Origin: Colius striatus
Lineage: Eukaryota > Chordata > Aves > Coliiformes > Coliidae
Reading direction: 5' to 3'
Assembly (NCBI RefSeq): GCF_028858725.1
Contig: NC_084765.1
Coordinates: 8,511,501-8,575,500 of the forward strand
Length of the DNA: 64,000 nucleotides
Below, in pieces: positions 13,078 to 26,500 of this stretch; the stretch's first letter is position 1, and the number at the start of each line of letters is the position of its first letter. The notes under the pieces are model-generated. The model saw nothing but the letters and a program-made list of their open reading frames with translations. It was not told where the DNA came from and did no database searches. The position numbers and the translations under genes are program-made.

Positions 13078-16000
13078 TTTAAAATTCCATAAAACAATCT
13101 TGGAAATCACACATGCTGGCACTAATTTTTTACTTTGAGATGATACTGAGCCGTCAGGTTCCTGAGAATGTTCATCACTTCATTTGTTATTGTGATACTT
13201 TTGGTAAATTCCTTGTCACTTTGAAATTCTGATGTAGGTTTATATTATTTAATTCTTAAAATCCTAAGGAATATTGCTTATGGAATGAAGTCTAAATTTG
13301 AAATTAATCTAACAGGTTAGCAAAAAAACCACAACAACTCATCTACATTATACCTGTGAAATGTTTCATAGAATCCCATAGTGTACCATTCAAATACTGA
13401 AAATTCAGTGCATACACTATGCATTCATCTATCAAGCAATGCATTGATTGAATGAAATTCTTACATGGGAAGTATAAGAAAATATATCAGCACCAGTTAA
13501 GAGAATATTTCCTACAATTCCTTCTCAAAATTCTATGGTTTTGAGATTTAACATTCAGCTTAGGAATGATTTATCCTAACCATTTAAGTACAGTCATCAA
13601 CACTAAATATTTTTAAGCCTTATTCTCAGCTTATCCACTTTCCCTTTCTTGTCAGCATTGAATAACGGAGTAAGACTCCATTTTAAACAACTGGTTTTTA
13701 GGATTTAGATTTTTTGGGAAGGCTTTAGGGCTTTACTGTGATGCTTTCTAAATTAAATGCATGCACTTGAAAACATGATATTTACTTAATGCCATACAAA
13801 TGTCAAAGACAACATTGACAGAAGGTAACTAATTTATTACTATATCAGAAACACTGACCTTGAAACACATAAAATGCTGTCCTAGTTCTTTTAACTTAAG
13901 TGGCCAATTTTCCAATTTGGAAAGCCCTATTCAAGTTGGTATCTGCTTTCACTCTCATTGATTTATTGGTATTTGTTCAGAATCTCTTGTAAACTAATGT
14001 CCTTGTTTTATCAATAGCTCATCTGCATGTGAGAAGACTCTTTCTTGGATCTCTTTCATGTTAACTTCGTTTTATAGGTATTGCTCTTAAGATCTCTTGA
14101 AATTTCCTTCGATATTCTCATATGTATTTACAGGTGCCTGTTTTACAAATGATTCCTACAATCTTTCCTATTAAAAAAAAAATCAAATAGGTGAAATACA
14201 CAGGTGATGCATCATATCAAAACTCCTACAGTAATTTTATTCTAATAAATAATAATGGTAGAGGTACTTGTTTGAGGAGAAAGGAGGGTGAGACGTTTTC
14301 TGCTATACGTGATTGAAAAGGCTAGAAGGTTAAGTGGACTTGATCAAGGAGAGTAAATTCCTGGCCATGGAGTAGGTGCTGGCTTCTCAATAAGGTTTCA
14401 GATTCATTCAGAACCGCTTTGTCTTTTTTCTTTTCCTGAGACATTACTTTCATGCAACATGTTTTCACTTGAGTGAAATTTCTTCCCAATTCTTCCCAAA
14501 AGAGAAGTAATGGCTTATTGCTTACTATGCAATGTATTTGGAAGATCTGAAGTGTTAGCAAAACTTCAGAGCTTATTTTTGTTGTTATTTTTCTTTTACA
14601 CGAGGGATAAATTTCAAGGAGTGTAGCAGCTTAAGAGCTAAGGCAAAACTAGTAGAGATGAGCATTTAGAAAGGAGAAAAATGTTACTGTTGAAATCCTT
14701 GGACTCAGTACCTAATTGCTCTCAACACCTACCATTTTTTGGAAGGTTCATATTTTCTCAAGGTCTAGTTTCTTCCTTTAATATTTAACAATAGACATTT
14801 AGTAACTTCTAAGTCCTTGATCCAAGGCAAAGACATTGTAAGAATCATATGCAAAAGCATTGCTTGTACAACGGAACGAACCAGAATCCATACTTTCCCA
14901 GTCTTGTGTTGTTCAGAAGTTAGCTTTAATGTTTTATTTGGACTGAGCTCAAACTATGGAACCTTTTGAGAAGTGTGTGTTTTAGACATTGATTTCTAAT
15001 GACTTTCTAATGTTTTTCCATAGTTGAAAGTGAGTTAGAATAGCAACTAGAAGAAAATTGCCTCTATTTTCCAGACTTGATTCTCAAGTCTTAGTAATGA
15101 TTGCTGGAGATTTCAAGAATACATACTCAGAACTTTTATTAATAAGTAGTCTATAAAAGACTTAGAGATTAATTACTCATAAGCAAAGTGGAAAAACAAT
15201 CCAGTGACCTAATGAATTTTCCTGATTGATATTTGACTGTTATGAATATGTAATTAAATCTTCTATTTTGGCTCTTTGTGTTGTATTAAACAAACTCACT
15301 GGTTTTGTTTTTTGGTTTGTGGTGAGATTTTTTTGTTTATTTCTTAAATTGAAATAAAACTGTACAGACACATAGCACTCCAACGTTTTTGTAACTTCCA
15401 TCCCATGATATATAGAAGTTGTGGAATAAACAATTAAATCTTAGTAAAAAGTTCTGCAAGATTACAGTTGAGTAAGGTAGATACTAGAAAATTTAAAAAT
15501 GAGAAAATACACATTTGCTAAGGTGGGAAACCCTACAATTCATATTTCTAACATCTTCTCTGGAAATGAGATCTAGTTTTAATTATTTTTTCAAAGGTAT
15601 TTCTGTTAAAATGTCCATTTTGTTTAGAAAATCTGTGGGATTTTTGTGCTGGTTTGGGGGGGAAATTCTTACTGCAAAAGATTATTATTTATTCTTTATT
15701 ATCAAAGCTTTTTAAGATTTTTTTTTCTGGATACTAAAATGTAACATGGAAAGCACATGGACTTTTTTAAGGGAGCAATCAGCCATACAGATTCTATCAG
15801 ATCCGATCTCACCTTTGTTCTCTTACTCCCTCCCTTCAAATCTCAGACGACTGAAAAATGGTCTTGTTCAACTTTTGTCAAGGAGTTCTCTGTCACTAGA
15901 CATTATCCACATATCTTTATTTTTTAACATTTTTATTCCTATTTTTTTCTTCTTGCCTTTTCTTTGGCGATTGCTTCGTGATTCACTTTTGCATTTCTCC

Positions 16001-17300
16001 TCTGTGACTTGAAATTGTTGTCTGTCATCAGACAATATCAGACTTGAAATATTTTAAACCCATAAAGTATTATTTGTGTGATTATTGTGAAATATTAATT
16101 AAAATCAAATGTATAGGTTGCCTATACTGCCACTCTGTAATGAATTAAAAAATAACTAATTCCTTTTTTGAGGAAAAGCCATATAAACTCAATTATTACC
16201 CTCTGCAAAGGCAAATGACAGACAATAGTAATTATTCAACTCTGCTAAAATACAACAAAAATTTTGGGAAGATGTGTTCCAGGTTAATCTGTGTCAAAGG
16301 ATGGCAAGTAAAAGACATATCCTGCAGGACATCTTGTGCATCTCTTTGAAATGTATAGATCCTGTGGAGGTATTTTTGAGGTTGGGATGAGGGAAGTAAA
16401 AAGAAAGCATAAAAATAAAACATTTTTAACAGTTCCTAGTATATTGCTCTAGTCACTATTTGCTTTATTTATGAGCCTATCAGACCCAAATGCATACCTG
16501 TGCCAAACTGGCAAGTGAGATATAAAAATGAAAGATTTTTTCCCTTAGCTAGTGGCTAAGGAACCATTGATCTTCCCTAAACTAACATTAATCTTAGAAA
16601 GGCAGCAAGAGGCTTGTAGGTCTTTCATGGAGGCTGAAGGTAGTATATTGGAAAACAAAAAAAAAGTGTCCCTTTGTCCATATTCCTTATTTTTGGGAAT
16701 ATATTATAACACTGTTTTTGCCAATTGATTATAACTTTTATTTCATTAAAGTTTCGTGCTTGAACTCTAACTGTGCACTCTTTAAAATAATTATCTTTGG
16801 CATTAGTTTAAAATGTAATTGATTAGAAAGCTAGACTTCTTTTTTTTCTGCCTGTGTCGTTAATAGAAAGTCTCCAGTGATAAAGTCTTAGAAAAGCCTC
16901 TGAAATATTCAATACAACAATCTCTAGTGAGAAATTTCAAGGTAGTGACAGACAGTATATTATTTTCTTAGTGATCAGGTAATTTAAAAGAACACAAATG
17001 TGTGTGGAAGTAATTTTTTTTAATTTTCTGAAATCAAAGTAGCAGGGCTTGCAAGCATGATATGCACATACTTTGTGGACTAAGTTGGATATTTTGATTT
17101 CCATGTCATCTAAATTTCGCCTTGTGCATTTCTCAATGCTTAGTTCCATATGAAAATGTTCTATAACCTGTAATGGCTCCTTTGGTGTTGTGAAGAAGGG
17201 CCTAGATTGGTAAAACTGGACTTGGATTCCAGTTAGGACACAATCTTTGTACCTTGGCCATTTGTCTAAAAGAGATGTGGTAAGTGTCAGGAGTTTAGGG

Positions 17301-17570
17301 CATCTAGCAACCAGACAAGCAGTAATGGAATGAAGCTGGAACACAAAAAGTTCCATTTAAACATAAGAAAAAAACCTATTTTACTGTTCAGGTGAGGGAG
17401 CCCTGGCACAGGATGCCCAGAGGGATTGTGGAGTCTCCTTCCTGAGAGGTCTTCAAGACCCCCTGGACATGTCTCTATGCGACCTTATCTAGGTGACCCT
17501 GCTTCTGCAGGGGGGTTGGACTAGATGATCTCTAAAGGTCCCTTCCAACCCTACTGATCTATGATTCTAT
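17301..17570 (+). mobile_element. CR1 LINE, 5'-truncated 3' end
   Basis: This is the longest CR1 remnant in the window. It starts with CR1-like ACCAGACAAG and AAGCTGGAACACA sequence, then has the TTCCATTTAAACATAAGA segment, the TTGTGGAGTCTCCTTCC block, GGTTGGACTAGATGATCTCT, and ends in CTATGATTCTAT. It is a non-coding relic. It accounts for the N-terminal part of a long minus-strand open frame at 16,937-17,356. Confidence 0.94.
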
Positions 17571-20500
17571 AATATGCAGAAGCTGTTAGTGTTTTAAAAT
17601 CTATACAGAAGTATCAACCATTTACAAACTCATAACACAATAAACACACAGACTATATTTTTAGCACAAAAAAAGGTAGAACCTGGCAGCAGCAAATGCA
17701 AAAATTTTGTAGGCTCTTGCCTATGCAATAAAAACAAGCCCCCTTCTCTCAGTTCTCCAGCTCTGTCACATGGACAGTAAAATGTGTAGAGAGAAGTCTT
17801 CTACACATTGGGAACAATCTCCAAACTCTCCTTTTTTTCTCTGATGTAAATCAATGCAATGTCTTTTTTTGCTCCTTTTTATGTTTTTGTCTGTCCTCTA
17901 ATACTCAAGATCGCTCATGACAGGGCATGTAAAAGTGGTTATATGCCATATAGTCCTGCACCTTCATCATTCTGGAAACATTCATCCAGCATCTCACAAG
18001 CTATCATCATCATTGTTACCTTCTGATCCTAAACTCTGGATGAGCTAGCTGTGTTTCAAAAAGTGTGGCAAATGGCTAAGAGTGAATAAGTTGCCTTTCA
18101 TTGCTCATCTTTGGCCCTGCTTTTTGGCAAAATGTTCATTTGATTGTAGATTTATCCACATTACTGAAGTCTTACTGATCTTTCATAAATGCATACTTTT
18201 TGTTTTTGAAGCATTTGAAATTGTCATTGCTGTGAAATAAAAACTCCCACCATCTGTGAAGACTTCTCTATCTTTTTAGTTTTTAGTATCATGTAAGAAT
18301 AGGATTTGGTTTCCTTTGTATGGCAGGTCCTGAATCAGAGGAAGAGGACGTCTCAACTTGAAGCTGAACTACTTCGAAGTTCTATGATGGCTCATTCAAA
18401 CGAGATAAAACTTGAACCATTCCTGAGTTTAGTTTTGCAAAAAGAGACATGTAGTTTTCAGAAAAGTTAAAGTTCACTATTTTACTCTGTTTTAAAGAGT
18501 GAAAAAACAGACACAGAACCCTATTTTTGAGTCACATAAAATATAACTTCAGGGTTACTTCTGAATGTAACATACCTAGCTGTATAGTCTAGATGCATGA
18601 TTATATTCATGATAAGAAAAATTTATAACATGCTTATTCATTGATATACAGAGGCTCCAAAAACTCTGGAAATTTACATATTAACAGTTTCCATTGTTGA
18701 TATGTGACCTAAATGTGCCCTAAATGTCAGGGGAACTAAATTCTTTTGAGTTTTTAATTAGGGGGCAATTTTTGGGAACTGATGATATTTTCCTTCAATT
18801 ATGAAGCCCATAGAATGTTCCAAATTTGTACTGTGACTTCTATAGAGAAAGAAAGATGTGGAGATCAGTCCTGAAAGGCTGAAAATATACTTTGTACTAA
18901 AACTTCACAGATGAAGACATTTATAACTGTATGTTTTTGCAACTTTTATTCATATAGAATTTCACTAAATTATTCCCACCAGTCTGCTATTTTCATTTCC
19001 CATATATTTACATATATTCTTTCTCAAATAATGTAAAACTGTCTTGGAAAAACTATTGCTACATTATTTTTAAGAGACAGAAACTGAAAGATAAAGAAAT
19101 GGGAGGTAACAGCTATGTTCCTGTCTAAAGTATCAAACTACAATCAAAGAAATTAAAAGGTTGGGATTAGTATTCCTCTTGGATGGATTTTGCAGTTTAT
19201 GTAGCTGTGTGGTTCAAGACAATATCAATGGAGAAAGCCACAGTGGGTGTCCATACAGAAGGAAAATATCTAGGTGAGATGCTAACTTGCTTCTTAGTCC
19301 TATTAAAAATATCCATGAGGCTTACAGATCAAGCATCTGTCTTTTCTATAAACATAGGAGAAGCCTTCACCCTGATATTTCTCAACAAACTTCCAGTTTT
19401 GATTGGAAACGTCTCGTCAACTCACTTTCATTTCTTCCCTGTACTTTGAGAATACCTCTGCTCCCCCAATTCCGCATAAAAGTCTTCCCAGTGAAACCAA
19501 GAGCCTGGCAGATTAAACTCAATGATTGTTATTTTATCTGCCCTGGTAATATTTCAAACTGTTCATTTGTTTGGTGTTGGTTTTGTTTTTTCACTTGACT
19601 GTGCAGTTAGACATCAGCAGGAGTTCTCCATTTTAGTCACTTGCCTTCCACTGACCTTATTTTAGATAATGGGGATTATAAACAGTTCCTAGAAAGACAT
19701 TCCCAATTGCAAGTGCTTATTTTGTCTTTATCATAGTTATTTTCACAACAGTTTATCTTCCTGCTACAACCTAGTATATCGCTTTTGTGAAAAACCTGTA
19801 TTTGCTTTTTCTACATTGCATGAGCTATAGCAGTGCTGAAACCCATGAAAGTGATTCTATTTCTTATTTGTTTCTTCAACATGAAGCAGTGTCTTGACTT
19901 GGACTGTTTGTTTTAATGAGTACTGCTCAAGAGTGGGAGAACATTTCTAGACTTTGGCTCTAAATTCTTTATGTCTTTTTATTTGAGGTTAGTTTTCTTA
20001 TAGCATCTTTAATTCTCAGTTAAAAACAGAACCTCATTACAGATACATAGATTCCTATTTCTCCTATATATTTCAGTATTTTGCATTCCTAGGACTATCT
20101 GTTAATTAATAGACCGTACAAAAAAAGCAAAACAGCACCTCATGGAAATACAGTGGTTAAAGAAAAGTAGTAAGTTACGTATTCTGTGATGTCAACGGCT
20201 GTTCATGGCATTCTTTTGAAGGGAGAGGCAAAGTTAATTTACTGAATAATATGTTGCAAGTATGAAAGAACACAACCAATCATTAAAATGAATTGCATCC
20301 ATAGTCATTTAGTCTGAAATAGAGTGGTAGGCAAAGCTTTACAAACAGTTATTTGTCATTGTGCAGAGACACAAACATACATGACAAAGAGCAAGCAATA
20401 AAGAGTGAGTGATTTTTGTCTTGAGGCAAAGAAGAGTACCTGCATGTCTGTCAGCTGTTGATTTCTGGTGAGAATGGTTTTTTTTTGTCTCAGAAATAAA

Positions 20501-23500
20501 ATGTTTCTTTAGTTCATGTTCTACAGTGAACACCCTTAAAGTATGAACTGGAGAAGAGAGAGGTGTGCAATTCTGAGATGCTAAGTAAGTTTTAGGCCAG
20601 TGTTAGTTTGAGGGAAGTAACTGGAGAAAGAATTAATATGTAGGTGTTGTAGAGGAAGATTACCATATTAAACGATAATAGAGTACAGCAGAATTCTGTG
20701 TTCAAAAAACAAGTGTATTCTGTGGAAAATTGGGGGAAACGGGTGGTTATATTAAGACACATCTACAATCACTCAAAAAAAATCAAGGTCCCTTTGAGCC
20801 AGATATTCTCTGTGCATATTTGTCAGTATTTTAATGACTAAATAGACAGAAAGAGTCTGGAGAAAAGGGAGAAACAGCTTAACACACATATATGAAAAAT
20901 CTGTGTCAGTGGTGCCTTCCAGTAACAACCATGAATTGAATTTGTATTTGATGATTCTTTCTTAATGTTAACTTTTGGTTTGAGCACTTCTTGTGCAGTG
21001 CCTTTTATTTTCTGAGTTAAAGAAAAGTTTCATTATTAACAAGTGGAAAGTATTATAGATCTCTTCCAACCCTTGAGATTCTGTGATTCTGTAATTAGAG
21101 AATGCTTAGTGTTGGGCAGTGTAAGTTCTCAGAAATTGTTCTGTTGAACCACATAACAGAAATAGAATCAATTTTCATGCCACATATCAATTCAATTCCT
21201 TCCTCCTAGACTGGAATTATAGACAGTTATAGCTGATTATTTTGAAACAATGATTATCTTTTTTAATTTAGAATACTGTAAATCAAGGTTTTCAAGGGGG
21301 AAAAAAGCTTTCTAATTGATGCACTGCAAACATTTTCTAGATGTACCTGTGTGTCTTGGATGTGTCTGAAGCCAATTTATAATAATGATAGGAATATTTG
21401 AGATAGCATACGGTGGAATTTACTAGTTGCAATGAGATCCAGACCCCTAAGATGACTTGGGGTGAGGCTTCCAAGACAAAAAAGTTTTGGCTGTCTTGCT
21501 GTGGGACAGCTCTATTCTTGTCATAGATAAGTTGCTAAAGCAACCTTGAGCTTACTGATGATCTTTAAATGTCCCAGGTCATTAGAGCTCAGCTTGTAGT
21601 TCCACTGTTTTCTGCATCAAGTGCATTTGGTTCAGTTTTGTAAAAACAGAAAGTGGTTTTAAGGTAGATTTTAAGGCATTTAGCAGTGGCATGTTTTTTA
21701 ACATGGTAAGTTTCAAGGCACGTTAATCAAAATCTTTACAAAGATAGATCAAGCTTTGGCCTAAACAAAACATGACAAATTCTTTTACCGGGACTTTAAA
21801 AAGAACAAAGTCTTCAAAAATCACAGAGACACAATCCTTTATGTAATGTAGCCATTTAAAAGAAAAAGAGAGGTTGTTATTAATTAATTCTTTGTGGCAT
21901 TCTTTGGGTCTTCTACTTAAAAAAGCCTATGTTAAACATTTCCAAGAAACTCATCTAATGAACTACCTTAGTTTGACTTGACTTTCTGCAGGACATTTAG
22001 ACAGTAATCAAACCCAATTCTTCTTTGTGTCAGAGAAAATAAAGATTTCTCTTCTGAATAAAGCTAATAGTTTTGAGATATTATTTTTGTAACTGTGATG
22101 ACAATTAATCATGGGCCAGGCATCTTGTTATGTGCTGTACAGACAGAACAAGGCCTTTATTTCTGAGGACAGAGAAATGGAGAGAGTGTGGAAGAGAAAT
22201 CCATATAAGTAGGACTAATACCACTGGACAAGTACAAGAATTAGAGAAGGAGAACAGATGAGAAATCTTTCTCTGTGTTAGATGGTTGAAGCAAAAATGC
22301 AGAAAAAGAAAGGGTACAGAAGCTAAGTTGAAGCAATACATTAAGTTAATACATTTTATCAATTCATTTCTGGAAGAAATATTCAAAATCTTTTTTAGGG
22401 TGATAAGTGGAGAGTGTATTTGAAGAGATGGGTTTGGAAGAAAAGCTTATGGCTGTGGGGCATCAGTTTAAATAGAGTGTGGTATAGCTGCTCATCCAGA
22501 AATGCAATAGAAATAGAGAAGAAATCAAATGTCGTAAGTGTGAAGCCAGTTGGATAGCAGAAAATAGGACAATGATGCTTTGCTGCAGAAGAGCAAAAGC
22601 AGCAGATAATGTTGGGGAGAGACATTCAGTTGACAGATAAGCCACTGGGGTCAAAAGAGTAAAAAAAAACCCCACAAACAACCACATGAGCTATGGAATG
22701 ACACTATAGAATGACTCATGAGGGGAATGAAGCAAGTGGTGAAAGGTGATGGCTGAAAGATACAGTGAATCACCTCTGATAAGAAAAAGTCATGGTAAGT
22801 GACTTTGAGATGTGTGACAGTGGGAAGGAACAGATAGATCACAATGAAATAATTTAGGAGCTAGTCAAAGTAGAAGCTGAAGTAATTCAAAATGAAGTGA
22901 AGGTGACAAACCTTGAGTACATCATCAGAATATCATAACCTAGGCTTGGGAGAGCCTGGACAGAGCAGTCCTGGCTTCCTGCTAGCTATGAGTAAGAGTT
23001 TTATGAACTACCACAGTCTACCTACCCAATGGAAACTGATGTAGAAAATAAGGATGGTGGAGGGGGCTGACTATGCAGTAGTTGACAGCAGTATACAGGA
23101 AAAAGAAAGAATGAGAGCTACAGGACTTAAAAAAACACAAAAAGGGAAAGGAAGAGGAACAAAACTGAAAATGACACCAGATTGTATGAAGAGCTACTGG
23201 TCCTGCAGACATCCAGCAAGAGAAATGACAATAAATCATGAAATAAATAATATTGCATATCAATTAATGAAACTCATAATGAAGGCTGAATTTATTTTAG
23301 AAAATGTCTTTAAAGTAGGAGATCTAATCTATGTACAGCTTTGTATATTCAGTTATTTTGAACAGCTATCATCTAGGAAACACAGATGTGAATTTCTTTT
23401 GTAGCTTTTTTGTGTTGTGTTTTTTTTTTCTTTTAGTTACAGAGCTGATTGCAAAGGTTTTTGAAAACTTGGCTTCCTCAACAAAGTATTTCAAATCCTC

Positions 23501-26500
23501 TATAATAATTTTGAATACAAGATTAATTATTTTCCTGTAATAAGACATGATATTCAACATTATTTAATTTTGATAGTTTACCTCATGGCTTGTTTGTGAG
23601 TGCTTACATGTAAAGCAATTTCTCCTAAAAGTTCATATATAAGAAATAATTATGATTTTTTTAGATGGGAGACTGATTGCACTAATTAGGAGGAAGATGC
23701 TCTGCAGTATACCAGGAAAGGACTAGTTATCGTGAGGAAAAGACAGTGATGTAGTGGGCTTTTTTTAGTAATGGGGGATGGGTTGCAGTGGTGGCCCCTG
23801 TGAGGGATTTCAATTTGGAATGATTAAAAAGTCTCAAAGAGAAGACTAGTGGATAAAACAGTAAATCACTGGAATTTATACATAAGCATGCATATTGACC
23901 CTAAGAAAGTGCATTTGGGGTTGCATGTACATGTTAAAGCCTGCTCTTGTATATTTCTCTTTATCTGTTTATTTATTTATTTAAAATCTGAACTTGACAC
24001 TGGGTTAATAATAGGTTCTTATCAGCCCAGCCAAGGTTTGGACCCCGTTATATGTAATTATATTTTTATTTCTCAGATGAAAAGGTGAATGAAAGCGAAA
24101 TAAAATGATTTTCCCACATTCATATAGGATGCAGATGGAGTACAGTGAATCAAACACAAACTGGATGAAAGCAACTCTCCAGGAAGATGGCGGGGAAAAT
24201 AACCACCAAATTCTCTCATTTCTTTTGTTTTGTTTTCCCTTCAGTTATAAATAAAATGGAATAAAATTTTTGTGTAGTCCACAGAACTCTAACAAAATTT
24301 TGTTCATATCCCAAATGTCCCAGATGGTTTAATTTACTGTTCTCAATAAAATGAAACCAGTTGCATTGTTAGCCCATAATTTTTGGCTTAGAAAGCTCAT
24401 CTGAAAAGGAAAGTGAGAAGTGAAAAGATAGAAACTAAAGATGAATTTCTTTGTAGATTTATCCCAGAAAGACTTGTTCAGTTTAAGAATATCTTAGTTA
24501 CAGGTCAATAATTATGTCTTAATACAATACATGTACATAGGAAAAGAACAAGGAAGAGATTCTTTTTCCTCCTGAAATAGTGTTATTTTCTGGTGGGAAT
24601 AGGAATAAAGGTGCATGCATTGTATCTCCAGACAATTTAATTATGTTTTCACTTATCAGATATGAATAATAATACTGTAACAGCTGAAGTAGTTTCTAAA
24701 ATGATTGTAGAAGCTGTCATCTTTAAAAACAGTCCTTTTGATTAGCAGTCTAGTTCTGGAATAAATACTAAATTTAACTTATTTTGAGGGGGAGAGAGGA
24801 GGATGTTTGAGATATTTGCAAGGATTGTTTGGAATGTGTCTAAATCATGGTACTTGCTTTTACTTCTTAATTACAAAGTGATTTGAAGAGATAATTGTTT
24901 TTGCTGAACGTGTTTTTTAGTATTAGAATGTTGTAGTCATAATGCTTTAAGGCTATCAGCTGAGGTTTGTTGCACAGAGGCAATAACTTTTTTTAGACTG
25001 CTGTTGAAATAAGTGGTTAAACTTTTCCCCTATCCAACAACATGAATCAGTTTATTCAGCTGGTGTTCTGACTTCCTACAGACCTGCCTTAGGAAAATAT
25101 TAAGGAATCATCTAGTTTCAGAATTATACCAGTAGTGATATGCTGGGGCTCAGCTCTGGATCAGGAATGTGCTAAAGCATAGGAAAGGAAGGCTGAAGCT
25201 AGTCTAGTGCTTTTTGCTTTGTGTTGCATCATCTGCTAAAAATACATGCTATTTACTGTTTTCTTCGGTGGCTTGTGTTGAACAGATTCCTTGCTTCTGA
25301 AATTTCACCTGAGATTTAGGTTCTATCACTTCCATGACCATTACATAGCTCATGTATGTGAAGCATACACTGAATTCAAATTATACTCACAATTAATTCA
25401 AAATGGATAGCTGCCACACCTTTACCTGAAGGACAATGAGGCAATGTTGATTTTTTTAATGAATTTTAGATTTCATTGTATTTTGTGTATGGTGTTAAGC
25501 ACTTGAAGGCAAGTTTTGTTCAAATGTCTGGAATGGAAGCATCCTGTTTCAGAAGATATTGCTGTGTGCAATAAGACCATGTGATGAAATCTATTCATTT
25601 GATGAGGAGTCATTATTCACATCAAAGAAAGTAAACTTTAAATCTACTCTCAATGCCATAGGTTCTAGAGGGTTGATGAACTGTGACACAAGGCTCTGAA
25701 TAACTTTAAGGTTAACAGCTGTGAAATTGTATGAAAACACATTTATTTGCATTTTAAAAAACAGAAGTCCTTGGATATGGATGAGATATTTCTGCTACCA
25801 AGAGAAATTTCTACAAAAAGCATTGGAAAAAAATTGAAGGCACTCTGCAGAAACATTTATGATGACATATCATACTCATTGGGCTGGATTGTCTCACTTA
25901 CTGGTTAACTTGATTTACCTGGGAAAGAGAATTGCTGGATTTTACGTAGGAAAACCATTGAGGTTCAATAACAGAATGTCATTTCACTGGCTTTCAAAAC
26001 AACATTATGTAAATACACAGTAATGAGTTCACACCAGGAGAGAGAATTCAGTGATGGGGTTTATTTTGTTCTTTGATCATATGCAGTGTCTAAATTTGAA
26101 CTCCAAATTTGTTGTGGCTCAACATATTTGATAAACAAGTATTGGGACTTAATGAGCAACTATGAAGGTTGTAATACTGGAGAAACAACACAAAGAGTAT
26201 CAAAACGTTTCTAATGGACAGTGAAGGCTTTGCAGAATAAATTTATTGTCTTATACAAAGAATGTCTGTTAGTTAGAATGATAATGCTTTTTGATGATCT
26301 AACAGCTTCTCTTTCTCAGAGGTACATAGTAAAGGAATTTTTTGAATGTTTTGCATCAACATTTTTTCATATCCCTTGTCAGTCTTAGATGGTTCTTTTC
26401 TGTTTAGTTAATCGAATTTCACTTTTGACACACACTCTAAAGTGTAGTTCTACTCCATAAAAATTACACTATTGGGTCCTATATTTACTTTACTCAGCAA

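Larger units (their letters stand above)
5312..17300. other. Intergenic, no gene seen
   Basis: AT-rich, non-coding. It contains the (TAA)n and T-rich tracts, a doubtful CR1 end at 13,050, and an inverted repeat AACATTAAA/TTTAATGTT at 9,238-9,266 with an 11-base loop. Open frames are at most about 90 codons apart from the minus-strand one that overlaps the CR1 at 17.3 kb. Confidence 0.75.

Noticed and set aside
16937..17356. 139-codon minus-strand open frame
   Set aside because: Its N-terminal part is antisense to the CR1 insertion at 17,301-17,570 and the remainder resembles no protein; chance frame.
22105..23263. Several overlapping minus-strand frames rich in F, S, H and L
   Set aside because: The + strand here is purine-rich, so the minus strand is pyrimidine-rich and poor in stops; composition explains them.
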